DNA from: Amycolatopsis orientalis DSM 40040 = KCTC 9412
GTDB taxonomy: Bacteria > Actinomycetota > Actinomycetes > Mycobacteriales > Pseudonocardiaceae
Direction of reading: 5' to 3'
Length of the DNA: 51,390 nucleotides
Assembly (NCBI RefSeq): GCF_000478275.1
Contig: NZ_ASJB01000091.1
Span: 1 to 51,390 of the forward strand
The notes below the pieces were generated by a model that ran no database searches, was not told where the DNA came from, and saw only the letters and a program-made list of their open reading frames with translations. Shown piece after piece: positions 8,139-16,300 of this stretch; position 1 is the first letter of the stretch; each line of letters begins with the position of its first letter. The translations under genes were made by a program, and so were the position numbers.

Positions 8139-9047
8139 ATGGAAAAGCCATTGGCGGGCAAGATCGCCTTGGTCGCCGGCGCGACTCGCGGGGCCGGGCG
8201 GGGAATAGCGGTGCGGCTGGGGGCGGCGGGCGCGACCGTTTACGTGACCGGCCGCAGCACTGCTTCCCGGAGATCGGAAATGAATCGTCCGGAGACGATC
8301 GAGGAGACCGCGGCGCTCGTCGACGAGGCGGGCGGCCGGGGGATCGCGATCGGTGTAGACCATTTGGAGGCAGCGCAGGTTCGCGAGCTGGTGGCGAGGA
8401 TCGACGCCGAACAGGGCGCGCTGGACGTACTCGTCAACGATATCTACGGGGCGCCCATCGAATGGGGCAAGACGGTCTGGGAGTCCACTTTGGACACCGG
8501 GTTGCGCACCCTTCGGCTCGCCATCGACACCCATGCCATCACCAGCCATTTCGCGCTGCCGCTCATGATCAGGAAACCGGGGGCGCTGGTCGTCGAGGTC
8601 AATGACGGGACCACCGCGTACAACTCGGAGAACTACCGGGTCTCGTTCTTCTACGATCTCGCCAAGACCGCGGTGAACCGGATGGCGTTCGCGCTGGGCC
8701 ACGAACTGAAACCGCATGGCGGTACCGCGGTGGCGGTCACGCCCGGCTGGTTGCGTTCCGAAGCGATGCTCGACGCTTATCAGGTCACCGAAGAGAATTG
8801 GCAAGACGCGACGAAGGTGCAACCACATTTCGCGATTTCTGAAAGCCCTGCGTTCGTCGGCAGGGCGGTCGCGGCGCTCGCCGGTGACGCGGACGTGGCC
8901 CGCTGGAACGGGAAATCGGTGTCCAGCGGTGAATTGGCGCGGGAATACGGATTCACCGACCTCGACGGCAGCCGTCCCGACTGCTGGCGCTACCTCGTCG
9001 AGGTCCAGGATCCGGGCAAGCCCGCGGACGTCACCGGCTATCGCTGA
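8139..9047 (+). CDS. Short-chain dehydrogenase/reductase (SDR)
   Basis: The 302-residue protein has the SDR cofactor motif GATRGAGRGIA near the N-terminus and the catalytic YDLAK (YxxxK) in the expected place. The usual NNAG is VNDIYGAP. It is probably an NADP(H)-dependent oxidoreductase of unknown substrate, similar to SDRs annotated in drug or xenobiotic metabolism. It is divergent from the IclR gene, its likely regulator. Its stop overlaps the end of the convergent PH-domain gene by ten bases. Confidence 0.85.
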   Translation: MEKPLAGKIALVAGATRGAGRGIAVRLGAAGATVYVTGRSTASRRSEMNRPETIEETAALVDEAGGRGIAIGVDHLEAAQVRELVARIDAEQGALDVLVNDIYGAPIEWGKTVWESTLDTGLRTLRLAIDTHAITSHFALPLMIRKPGALVVEVNDGTTAYNSENYRVSFFYDLAKTAVNRMAFALGHELKPHGGTAVAVTPGWLRSEAMLDAYQVTEENWQDATKVQPHFAISESPAFVGRAVAALAGDADVARWNGKSVSSGELAREYGFTDLDGSRPDCWRYLVEVQDPGKPADVTGYR

Positions 9048-10546
9048 GGCGTACGACGCAGGAACGGGGTGAGCAGGCCGGGCGAGGCCTGCTCCGCCAT
9101 CGCCAGCCCGGCCGCTTCGCCGACGTCGACCACCTGATAGCCGCCCCTGCCGGCCGCGAGCGGCGCGGTCACGGTGATCAGCCCGGCGCGGCGCTGGAAG
9201 AACGAGCGGCTGACGACGATCCCGGTGATCCCCTCGCGCCGGATCGCCACCGTCGACCTGGCCAGCGAACCGGAGCGGCTGACCAGGTACCGCCCGACGA
9301 TCGCGTGGCCGAGATTGCGGTAGCGGTCCCAGCCCACGAGCGCGGCGAACGGCAGAAGGCCGAGCGTGACCTGCCACATCCAGCCCGGCAGGAACTCGAT
9401 CCACGCCAGGCAGGCCAGCACCGTCGCGAGGATCAGCACACCGCCGACGGCCCGGGTGAGCCGCCGGGTCAGCGCGCGCCGCGGATGCCGGTTCAGCGGC
9501 ACGGTGGCCGGGTCGAAGTTCTCCCGTAGCACCTCGGCGGCGACCTCGTGGACCCGGCCGACGGGCGCGGGCGGCAACAGGAGACCGCCGCCCTTGCCCT
9601 CGCGCAGTCCGCCCGCGATCGCGGTGAGCCGCGCCCCGCCCGCGAGCCGCAGCGGCAGCGGTTCCTTCACCTCGACGCCGCGAAGCCGGGCCTCTTCGAT
9701 GGACACCGAACGCGTGGTGATCAGCCCGCGCCGGATGTGCAGGGTGCCCTCCGTCTCCCGGGTGAGCTTGAAGTTCCAGAACGAAAGGACGTATCCGCCC
9801 ACGGAAAGCAGCGAGACGACCACCAGCAGGGCGACCGCCGCGACGACGACGATCAGCCAGACCGCGGTGTTCTCCAGGTCGTCCAGGAGATCCCGCAGCG
9901 GGCCGACGCTGACCGGGTCGATCTGCAACTGGTTCGCGAAATGCCAGACCGCGGCGAACACCGCGCCCACCACGGCGAGCCCGGACAGCGTGAACGGCGC
10001 GTACCGCAGCCATTTCCGGTCCACCTCCGCCACGACCTGCTCCGGCGCGGGCGCCGCTTCGTTGTCGATGACGACTTCCTTGCGGTGCAGGAGAACCGTG
10101 CGCAGCCGCTGCGCCTCGGTCCCGCTGACGGCGTCGAGCACCAGCTGGTCGGAGCCCGGCCCCTGCGCATGCCGTCCGGTGCCGATGCGCACGGCGCTGA
10201 GGGAGAACAGGCGGTGCTTCGGCTCCGAGGTGACGTCGACCGTGCGGACCCGGTCCAGCGGGATCGCGCGATGCTTGCGCAGCAACAGGCCCGTGGTCCA
10301 TTCCACCTGGCCGTCGGCGACGCGGTACCGCGACGTGAGGACGTGCGAGATGCCGATCAGCACGGTCAGCGCGGTGATGCCCAGCCCGAACCACTCCCAG
10401 CCGTTGCCCCGTCCGAGGATCACCGTCCCGATCAGCACCGGCAATGACTTGACGAGGTCGAGGACCGGCCGGATGAGCAGCATCCGGCGGTCCAGGCGGT
10501 GCCAATGGGTCAGCTCGGCGTCGTCGGTCGCCTCGGCGGTGCTCAT
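9038..10546 (-). CDS. Large PH-domain membrane protein (YdbT-like)
   Basis: The 502-residue protein resembles the bacterial bPH2 (DUF304) family. It contains hydrophobic pairs (for example around LIVVVAAVALLVVVSLLSVGGYV) alternating with soluble PH-like units carrying patterns such as IPLDRVRTVDV and VSIEEARLRGVEV. It is probably an integral membrane protein with three PH units, as in Bacillus YdbT. The start overlaps the stop of the upstream small PH gene (ATGA), so the two are coupled, matching the ydbS-ydbT pairing. The molecular role is poorly known; Bacillus ydbST has been linked to bacteriocin resistance. Confidence 0.8.
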   Translation of the reverse strand: MSTAEATDDAELTHWHRLDRRMLLIRPVLDLVKSLPVLIGTVILGRGNGWEWFGLGITALTVLIGISHVLTSRYRVADGQVEWTTGLLLRKHRAIPLDRVRTVDVTSEPKHRLFSLSAVRIGTGRHAQGPGSDQLVLDAVSGTEAQRLRTVLLHRKEVVIDNEAAPAPEQVVAEVDRKWLRYAPFTLSGLAVVGAVFAAVWHFANQLQIDPVSVGPLRDLLDDLENTAVWLIVVVAAVALLVVVSLLSVGGYVLSFWNFKLTRETEGTLHIRRGLITTRSVSIEEARLRGVEVKEPLPLRLAGGARLTAIAGGLREGKGGGLLLPPAPVGRVHEVAAEVLRENFDPATVPLNRHPRRALTRRLTRAVGGVLILATVLACLAWIEFLPGWMWQVTLGLLPFAALVGWDRYRNLGHAIVGRYLVSRSGSLARSTVAIRREGITGIVVSRSFFQRRAGLITVTAPLAAGRGGYQVVDVGEAAGLAMAEQASPGLLTPFLRRTPQR

Positions 10547-11055
10547 GTCGCGTCGCCGGGGGTGGCTTGGGTGGTCTTCGTGAGTTCCGCGGCCAGCGCG
10601 AGCGCCTCGGTGTGATCGAGACCGGCGATCTTCACCGGACCCGCGGCCGAGGCCGTCGTCACGGTGATCTTCGCGAGCCGGAACAGCTGCTCGACGGGGT
10701 CGCGTTCGATGTCGACGGTCTGGATCCGGGAGATCGGCGCGATCCGCCAGTCCTGTTTGAGCCAGCCTTCCTGGGTGTACACGGCCTCGCCGGTGACCTC
10801 CCAGCGGTGGATCCGGTACCGCCACTGCGGCATGACCAGCAGATGCAGCGGAGCGAGCACGCAGGAGATAGTCAGCGTCACCGTGAGCCACGTCGGCGGG
10901 TCGTCGCTCGTGAGCACGAACACCGTCTGGATCCCGACGAACACCGTCCAGCCGACCGCGGCCCACACCGTCCAGTACCCGATCGCGCGACGGCTCACCC
11001 GGTTGGCGGGCGGGCGCAGACTGAGCCGTACGGGCGGTGCTGTCTCCTCGGTCAC
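10543..11055 (-). CDS. Small PH-domain membrane protein (YdbS-like)
   Basis: The roughly 170-residue protein has two hydrophobic segments (IGYWTVWAAVGWTVFVGIQT and a second around LTVTLTISCVLAPLHLLVM), followed by a bPH2 domain containing ISRIQTVDIERDPVEQLF. It is the partner of the larger PH gene and is translationally coupled to it. The exact start is uncertain: GTG at 11055 has GGAGG very close by, and other GTG codons lie slightly upstream. Confidence 0.75.
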   Translation of the reverse strand: MTEETAPPVRLSLRPPANRVSRRAIGYWTVWAAVGWTVFVGIQTVFVLTSDDPPTWLTVTLTISCVLAPLHLLVMPQWRYRIHRWEVTGEAVYTQEGWLKQDWRIAPISRIQTVDIERDPVEQLFRLAKITVTTASAAGPVKIAGLDHTEALALAAELTKTTQATPGDAT

Positions 11056-11202
11056 CCCTCCAGCCTGCACCACTTCGCTATGGACCCCCACGACAACCGT
11101 CACGCCATGGATAGGATCTCGGCCACCATCGGCGGAATGGATGCCCCCTGTCGGGGCGTTGCCACCCTGAGACGGTTGTAAGCACGAACGCTGGAGGATC
11201 TG

Positions 11203-12126
11203 GTGGCGCTGGACCCGGAAGACCTGTACGAGGTGGACTCGGACGTCCCTGACCTCGGCGGGGCGGTGCTCCTGCACTACTTCGACGGGTTCATGGACGC
11301 TGGTTCGGCGGGCAAGCTCGTCGCCGAGCACCTCCTGAACTCGTTCGAGCACCGGGTGATCGCCCGGTTCGACGTCGACCGCCTCATCGACTACCGCTCG
11401 CGCCGCCCGACGATGACCTACTCGATCGACCACTGGGAGGCCTACGACGCCCCCGAACTGGTCGTCCACCTGCTGCACGACGCCGACGGCGTGCCGTTCC
11501 TGCTGCTCACCGGCCCGGAACCGGACCACGACTGGGAGCGGTTCTGCGCGGCCGTGCGCGGCCTGGTCGAGCGTTGGGACGTCCGGCTCACCACCGGTTT
11601 CCACGGCATCCCGATGGGCGCGCCGCACACCCGCCCGCTCGGGGTGACCGCGCACGCGACCCGCGACGAACTGGTCGGCGAGCACCGGCCGCTGCCGAAC
11701 CGGATGCAGGTTCCGGGCAGCATCGCGGCCCTCCTGGAGTTCCGCTTCGGCGAATGGGGGCACGACGCCGCCGGTTTCGCCGCGCACGTGCCGCACTACC
11801 TGGCGGAGTCGACGTACCCGAGCGCGGCGCTGCACCTGCTCGAGGCGGTCGCCAGGGCGACCGGGCTGAACCTGCCGGACGGGGACCTGCGGGAAGCCTC
11901 GCGTGAGGCGGACGCGGAGATCGACCGGCAGGTCGCCGAGTCGGACAAGGTCGCCGACGTCGTGCGCGCGCTGGAGCGGCAGTACGACACGTTCATGGAG
12001 GCGTCCGGCAAGGAGAGCCTGCTCGCGGAGTCGGTCGAGCACATGCCGACCGCGGAGGAGCTGGGCAACCAGTTCGAGCGGTTCCTGGCCGAGCAGCAGA
12101 ACGGTGGCGACACCCCGGAGCGTTAG
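11203..12126 (+). CDS. PAC2-family protein (proteasome assembly chaperone-like)
   Basis: The 307-residue protein matches the actinobacterial PAC2 family, with GAVLLHYFDGFMDAGSAG near the N-terminus, the conserved HGIPMGAPHTRP, and an acidic helical C-terminal tail. Actinobacteria have a 20S proteasome and the family is named after eukaryotic assembly chaperones, but a role in proteasome assembly is not established for bacterial members. GTG at 11203 follows GGAGGA. A strong hairpin ends the gene. Confidence 0.8.
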   Translation: MALDPEDLYEVDSDVPDLGGAVLLHYFDGFMDAGSAGKLVAEHLLNSFEHRVIARFDVDRLIDYRSRRPTMTYSIDHWEAYDAPELVVHLLHDADGVPFLLLTGPEPDHDWERFCAAVRGLVERWDVRLTTGFHGIPMGAPHTRPLGVTAHATRDELVGEHRPLPNRMQVPGSIAALLEFRFGEWGHDAAGFAAHVPHYLAESTYPSAALHLLEAVARATGLNLPDGDLREASREADAEIDRQVAESDKVADVVRALERQYDTFMEASGKESLLAESVEHMPTAEELGNQFERFLAEQQNGGDTPER

Positions 12127-12140
12127 CCGCTCCTGATGCG

Positions 12141-12193
12141 CGCGTGAAGGCCTCCTTCCCTCGGCTCAGCCGAGGGAAGGAGGCCTTCACGCG
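12141..12193. terminator. Perfect 26-bp palindrome after the PAC2 gene
   Basis: Bases 12141-12166 are perfectly complementary to 12168-12193 around a single-base loop, with the family core CGTGAAGGCCTCCTTCC. It follows the PAC2 stop by 15 bases and probably terminates transcription. The exceptional length and near absence of a loop are more than a terminator needs. Confidence 0.75.
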
Positions 12194-12232
12194 CATCGGG
12201 GATCGGTAGCGTCTGGTCTGTTGCTAACACGG

Positions 12233-12559
12233 CTACCGGCCTTCGGTGGTAAGCAGTGGGCGCGACGGCTGAGTCCGTCCCCGGTTGGTGTGCACACCAC
12301 AAGACGGCAGGCATCTACATATTCGAGTCGCCGGCGCCCACGTCGTCTGAGGCGGTTGGGCTGCTGACCACGACTCAACCGATTGTTTGAACCGAATCGG
12401 GGGGTTAAGGACCTCGGCGATCTTCGGAAGATCCTCCGGTCGGGCCTTGGCTGCGAAAGTTCGCGCGGTCAGCCACTTACAGACCGGTCGAGTGATTCCG
12501 CCGATCACTACACCGGAGGCGGCAAGAATCGTCGTCAGTTCGGTTGGACCAATCGCCAT
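12233..12559 (-). CDS. Possible small hypothetical protein
   Basis: The N-terminal half of this 108-residue frame (MAIGPTELTTILAASGVVIG, then ARPEDLPKIAEVL) looks like a small actinobacterial protein with a hydrophobic leader. The C-terminal half is rich in Pro, Cys and Arg and does not look natural. A shorter or frame-shifted gene is possible. Only a weak GAGAG lies before the ATG. Confidence 0.35.
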   Translation of the reverse strand: MAIGPTELTTILAASGVVIGGITRPVCKWLTARTFAAKARPEDLPKIAEVLNPPIRFKQSVESWSAAQPPQTTWAPATRICRCLPSCGVHTNRGRTQPSRPLLTTEGR

Positions 12560-12867
12560 CGTCGCACTCTCTGCGTGCCTGACCAGGCAGACAAAGGCGC
12601 GTCAAAGCCTGGCCAGTGTTTCCACTGGGCAAGCTAAGGCAAATCCCCGAACTTCCTCAGCGCGGCTGAAAGATGCCTCACCGCATCACCTGCCTCAAGG
12701 GCTTTCGCGTTCGTTTCCCCTCGAATCCGCGAACTTGAGACGTGTGGATGCGGTTTGAACTCGCCGCATCGCGCGCCTACCAGGCCACTCCGAGTCGGAT
12801 GGTCTCATGTCCGCTCCCTGTCGAACTCTCGTGTCATGATCCTCGCCGGGGAGACAAGGAAGCTACT
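12560..12867. other. Gap without a supported gene
   Basis: No convincing gene is seen on either strand. Overlapping frames have poor composition. Base composition looks less GC-rich than the flanks. The right end probably holds the promoter and ribosome site of the deaminase gene. Confidence 0.4.
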
Positions 12868-12908
12868 TTGAGCCATGCCGAAGCAGTCGCCGCAGCGCTG
12901 ACCCTGAG

Positions 12909-13547
12909 ATGGTGGCCTTGCCGGGGGTGTACGACGGACTACGCCAGTCCGCAGAGCAGGCGATCAGCCATTTCAGGACCGTGAAAGCGAGCATTTCGGC
13001 ATATCTGGGCGATCTCGGCATGTCGGAAACTCCGGCAAATTTCGAGGTCAGCGTGTCGAGGGCCGAAGATGGAGCCCGAGGCCGGCCTGGTGTGCACACG
13101 ACAACCGCCCAGACGAAGCCAGGCCCGGTCTCACGGGACCGCGTGGATGAGCTGAAGCGAGATCTTCCGCCACGCGTCGACCGTGCGGAAGGGCACAAGA
13201 CGCACGGGCGGTGGGTCACGGGCTCGGGCGAAGGGGACGTCGGGCACATCGTGAGCGGCCGTGACGACATGGAAGCCGCAGCCGTCCAGTTCTTCAAGGA
13301 CCAGGGCGCCCGGCGGATGCCTTCCACGACTGCCGACGTCGAGGTCAAGTTGGCGGTTCATATGCAGAAGAATGGCGTCACCAGTGCAACCGTCGTCGTC
13401 AACAACGAAGTGTGCAAAGGCCCGTTCGGCTGTGAGACGTTGGTCCCTAAGATCTTTCCTCAAGGAAGCGCGCTCACCGTGTACGGGACAGCGCCGGATG
13501 GCACCCCGATCGGGACGACCTACCTCGGACAGAGAAAGAAGCCATGA
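12909..13547 (+). CDS. DddA-like (SCP1.201-like) deaminase toxin, N-terminus uncertain
   Basis: The C-terminal 80 residues match the SCP1.201-like/DddA-like cytidine deaminase fold: EVKLAVHMQKNGVTSATVVV, then Cys ligands C169 and C175 in CKGPFGCETLVPKIFPQGS, ending in a beta strand and GTTYLG. The glutamate of the catalytic HxE is E145, but the usual His is D143 (GAC for CAC), so zinc binding may differ. The middle has the common linker DELKRDLPP and KTHGRWVTGSGEG. The N-terminus is doubtful. A TTG at 12868 with GGAGACAAGGAAG upstream opens SHAEAVAAAL, a typical start for such proteins, but in another frame. A frameshift or short deletion near 12890-12915 is therefore likely. The gene overlaps the Imm1 gene by ATGA. 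Confidence 0.75.
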   Translation: MVALPGVYDGLRQSAEQAISHFRTVKASISAYLGDLGMSETPANFEVSVSRAEDGARGRPGVHTTTAQTKPGPVSRDRVDELKRDLPPRVDRAEGHKTHGRWVTGSGEGDVGHIVSGRDDMEAAAVQFFKDQGARRMPSTTADVEVKLAVHMQKNGVTSATVVVNNEVCKGPFGCETLVPKIFPQGSALTVYGTAPDGTPIGTTYLGQRKKP

Positions 13548-13957
13548 TCGAAGCTTGGTACGACGGCAACGTGACCGGAGCGACCACGGTCACCACGGCG
13601 GCCGATCTCGACCGTGTTCTGGACGCTGTGGCGGCTATGAAAGGGCCGACGCTCGCCGAGCTGTACACGGACGGTGACCCGGAAAAGTCGTGGCTTGAGA
13701 TCGGCTTGCACGGCGAACGGGCGAGCCTGCGGTACGTGGGCGACGACGCACCGAACGGGGCGCACTCGAAGGGCGGGACGTTCCCGCTGCCGCCGGGCGG
13801 AGAGGTTCTCTACTACTTCATGAACAACCCTCGGGAGTACCCGGACGACGCGGAGATCCCCGTAGACGTCGCCCGGCAGGCCGCCCATGACTTCCTCACC
13901 TCCGGCGGGCAACGGCCGTCCGGCGTGGACTGGACCGAGCAGGATGGGCCGCTGTAG
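13544..13957 (+). CDS. Imm1-family immunity protein
   Basis: This 137-residue protein fits the Imm1 pattern. An N-terminal strand contains the first catalytic-like patch, the middle has SWLEIGLHGERASLRYVGDD, and the end has EVLYYFMNNPREYPDDAEIP followed by a PSGVDWTEQ tail. Imm1 genes commonly follow SCP1.201-like deaminase toxins in actinobacteria and are presumed to bind and block them. The start overlaps the toxin stop (ATGA), which supports a coupled toxin-immunity pair. Confidence 0.8.
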   Translation: MIEAWYDGNVTGATTVTTAADLDRVLDAVAAMKGPTLAELYTDGDPEKSWLEIGLHGERASLRYVGDDAPNGAHSKGGTFPLPPGGEVLYYFMNNPREYPDDAEIPVDVARQAAHDFLTSGGQRPSGVDWTEQDGPL

Positions 13958-14072
13958 TACTTGGCCCGCGCACGGCTGTGCTACGTTCGTCGCTAGACAA
14001 AGTCTTCTGTCCGGGGCATGCCCCGCTGACCAGATCAGCTGGTTCACTTCGACGTGCTGCGGGGTCGGAACT

Positions 14073-14276
14073 TTGTACGCGCTCCTTATCGGGCTTCCAT
14101 GCCTGACATTGATCATCTTGGTGTGGCTCACCTACAAATACGATCGGCCAGTGTCGATCTCTGTAGGGCGATGGCTCAAGGTCATCGCACCGCGCCGTAA
14201 CGACCGGTCGCTGCATCCGCCACCTGCGGGTGCAGCCTCATGGGAATCGGACAGCAGTTCGGCCCGCGGCGCATGA
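14073..14276 (+). CDS. Possible small single-pass membrane protein
   Basis: From TTG at 14073 the frame gives about 67 residues: a strongly hydrophobic helix (LYALLIGLPCLTLIILVWLTY) followed by a basic tail with VSVGRWLKV-like composition (SISVGRWLKVIAPRR). That shape is common among small actinobacterial membrane proteins. No good ribosome site is visible and the tail is Ser/Ala-rich. It lies 115 bases after the Imm1 gene. Confidence 0.3.
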   Translation: MYALLIGLPCLTLIILVWLTYKYDRPVSISVGRWLKVIAPRRNDRSLHPPPAGAASWESDSSSARGA

Positions 14277-14375
14277 TCGACGCCCGGAGACACCACGTCG
14301 CCAAGGACGCCGCACCTGCACATCGTCCGCCCGTCGTGTCCCGTGCGCCATGGGCTGGCCATGACCGATAAGGCA

Positions 14376-14449
14376 GAAGGCCCCCAACTGTCGAAAGCTC
14401 CGACGCGTTTGCGCAGGTCGGAAACAAGCCACTGCAGAAGGGGGCCTTC
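14376..14449. repeat. Long-loop inverted repeat of the GAAGGCCCCC family
   Basis: GAAGGCCCCC at 14376-14385 is complementary to GGGGGCCTTC at 14440-14449, with a loop of about 54 bases. The right arm continues into ACGCGCATC, as in the copy at 12168-12193. It lies after the stop of the minus-strand gene at 14464 and may serve as its terminator. Confidence 0.5.
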
Positions 14450-14463
14450 ACGCGCATCAGGGA

Positions 14464-15117
14464 TCAGTGGTCGATGGCGACCATTTCCCTCGAATGCTTC
14501 GGCCGTTCGATCTCGTCGACCAGCGCGACCGCGAGATCCGCGTAGGAGAACGGTCCGGCGTCCTCGGCGCGCGGCAGCACGCGGTGATCCCCGCTGCGGT
14601 ACTCGCCCGTGCGGTCGGCGTGCTCGTCGATCATCGCGGGCGGCGGCGCGATGACCACCCAGTCCAGCGTGCCGCCGGACGCACGGAGGACCTCCAGCTC
14701 CGCCGTGTGCCCGAGCGAGAACTCGCGGTGCTCCGCGGGCCAGCCGGGTTGGTCGTGGAACGCGACACCCGGTGCTATCTCCAGCGCCGACCCGACGCCG
14801 ACGACGACGAGCCTCGCGACGCCGGCCCGGCCGAGGCCGTCGATCAGGGCGTGCGCGGCGGCCGGGTAGTACTCCCGCGCCGGGAGATCCGCGCGATAGA
14901 TGGAACTGATCGCGGCGTCGTGCCCGGCGGCGGCCTTCGCGACGTCGTCCGCGACCGTGACGTCGGCGGCGATCACCGTGACGTTGTCACCGGCGAGATC
15001 CGTGTGACGGCGGGGATCCCGGACGGCGGCGGTCACCTGGTGCCCGCGGCTCACGGCTTCGGTGACGGCACGGCGTCCTCCGCGGCCGCCTGCCCCGAAA
15101 ATGACGATCTTGCTCAT
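14464..15117 (-). CDS. NAD(P)H-binding oxidoreductase (atypical SDR)
   Basis: The 217-residue protein starts with a Rossmann motif (KIVIFGAGGRGGRRAV) and has the NmrA/YwnB-like NAD(P)H-binding pattern, including LDWVVIAPP. Members are atypical SDRs that act as reductases or redox sensors. No substrate can be named. It ends next to an inverted repeat. Confidence 0.8.
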   Translation of the reverse strand: MSKIVIFGAGGRGGRRAVTEAVSRGHQVTAAVRDPRRHTDLAGDNVTVIAADVTVADDVAKAAAGHDAAISSIYRADLPAREYYPAAAHALIDGLGRAGVARLVVVGVGSALEIAPGVAFHDQPGWPAEHREFSLGHTAELEVLRASGGTLDWVVIAPPPAMIDEHADRTGEYRSGDHRVLPRAEDAGPFSYADLAVALVDEIERPKHSREMVAIDH

Positions 15118-15257
15118 CGTGCTCCCTTTTCCGCGCCGGTGACCGGATCACCGGCGGCGAACGCGATGGTAGGAGCGGACCCCTCGGTTACCGCAACGAA
15201 ACCGGTGCCGGTGTTCTGAAGCCGTTCACCCGAACGGTGCTGGTGTATCGTCCCGGA

Positions 15258-16085
15258 ATGCGTCACCTGGTACCCCATTCGGCCCTGAACACCTTGCGCT
15301 ATTCGGCCCGCGGCGCCCTCGGCCGCGGCCTGCACCGGCTCGCCCGCCGGTTCCACGATCCCTATACCGAAGAGCTGAACAGGGTCGCCGCGGAACTGCG
15401 TGCGGAGATCGTCCGGCAGGGGGATCGCTGTTTCGATCGCGTCATCGAGTTCGAGATCCGGAGCCGCCGCGACATGATCTACGCCGGTGATCAGGAAGCG
15501 GCGCGGGACAGCAATCGGTTCGCTCGCGAGCATCTGACCGGCACTCGCCACTTCGCTCGTCCACAAGAGACACTCGCGTACGCGCTTTCCCTTGCCCCGA
15601 CTGGCGGAATGGCCCTCGAATTCGGCGTCGCGAGCGGGAACACCTTGCGCGTGATCGCCAAGGCGCGCGGCGGTGTCGAGACCTACGGCTTCGACTGGTT
15701 CCAGGGCCTGCCCGAGAACTGGCTCAACGGGATGCCCGCCGGTTCGTTCGCCCGCGACGATCTGCCGGACGTTCCCGGTGCCGAACTCGTCGTCGGACTC
15801 TTCGCCGACACACTGCCCGGATTCCTGGAGCAGCACGAAGGCGTCGTCGATTTCCTTCACGTGGACGGAGATCTGTACAGCTCGGCGAAAACCGTGCTGG
15901 ATCTGGCGGGCCCGCGGCTGCGGCCGGGCAGCATCGTGCACTTCGACGAGTTCTTCAATTACCCCGGCTGGCAGCAGCACGAACACAAGGCGTGGCTGGA
16001 GTACGTCGAACGCACCGGCGTCGAATTCGAGTACGTGGCCTACACCTACGCCGACAACCAGGTCACCGTGCGCATCACCGGCTAA
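15258..16085 (+). CDS. Class I SAM-dependent methyltransferase (TylF/macrocin O-methyltransferase-like)
   Basis: The roughly 275-residue protein has the SAM-binding motif ALEFGVASGNTLRVIA and the metal- and substrate-site segment DFLHVDGDLYSSAKTVLDLA, followed by GSIVHFDEFF. This is typical of TylF-like methyltransferases, which are Mg-dependent in characterised members. The N-terminal 80 residues are basic and helical. An alternative GTG start at 15237 adds seven residues. It is not adjacent to any biosynthetic gene, so the substrate is unknown. Confidence 0.75.
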   Translation: MRHLVPHSALNTLRYSARGALGRGLHRLARRFHDPYTEELNRVAAELRAEIVRQGDRCFDRVIEFEIRSRRDMIYAGDQEAARDSNRFAREHLTGTRHFARPQETLAYALSLAPTGGMALEFGVASGNTLRVIAKARGGVETYGFDWFQGLPENWLNGMPAGSFARDDLPDVPGAELVVGLFADTLPGFLEQHEGVVDFLHVDGDLYSSAKTVLDLAGPRLRPGSIVHFDEFFNYPGWQQHEHKAWLEYVERTGVEFEYVAYTYADNQVTVRITG

Positions 16086-16204
16086 CGAGAGGTCAGCGTG
16101 GTTCCACACTGGGCGACGGGAGTCAGTGGCACGCTTTCTGTCCGCAAGGGACAAGCTAGAGATGCGCCGTGTCTTACCGCGGAGTCTCTCACGGTCGCCA
16201 TGTA

Positions 16205-16252
16205 GTGAAGGCCTCCTTCCCTACCTTGAGGGTAGGTAAGGGGGCCTTTCAC
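16205..16252. terminator. Palindrome of the GTGAAGGCCTCC family
   Basis: GTGAAGGCCTCCTTCCCTAC at 16205 onward pairs imperfectly with 16231-16252 around TTGAG. The element is nearly identical to the one at 51069-51115, including the loop. It lies between the methyltransferase gene and the sigma pseudogene. Confidence 0.65.
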
Positions 16253-16300
16253 GGCGGCGAGCCGTGCCTTGCCGCCGCGTCGAGCTGGCACGATGTCGCC

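Noticed and set aside
11056..12042. Extension of the small PH-domain gene to a 499-residue protein
   Set aside because: The extra N-terminal part is antisense to the PAC2 gene and lacks any PH or membrane pattern. A start near 11055 gives the expected YdbS size.
12742..12984. 80-residue plus-strand frame before the deaminase
   Set aside because: Only the part from 12868 (SHAEAVAAAL) looks real, and it seems to be the frame-shifted beginning of the deaminase rather than a separate gene.
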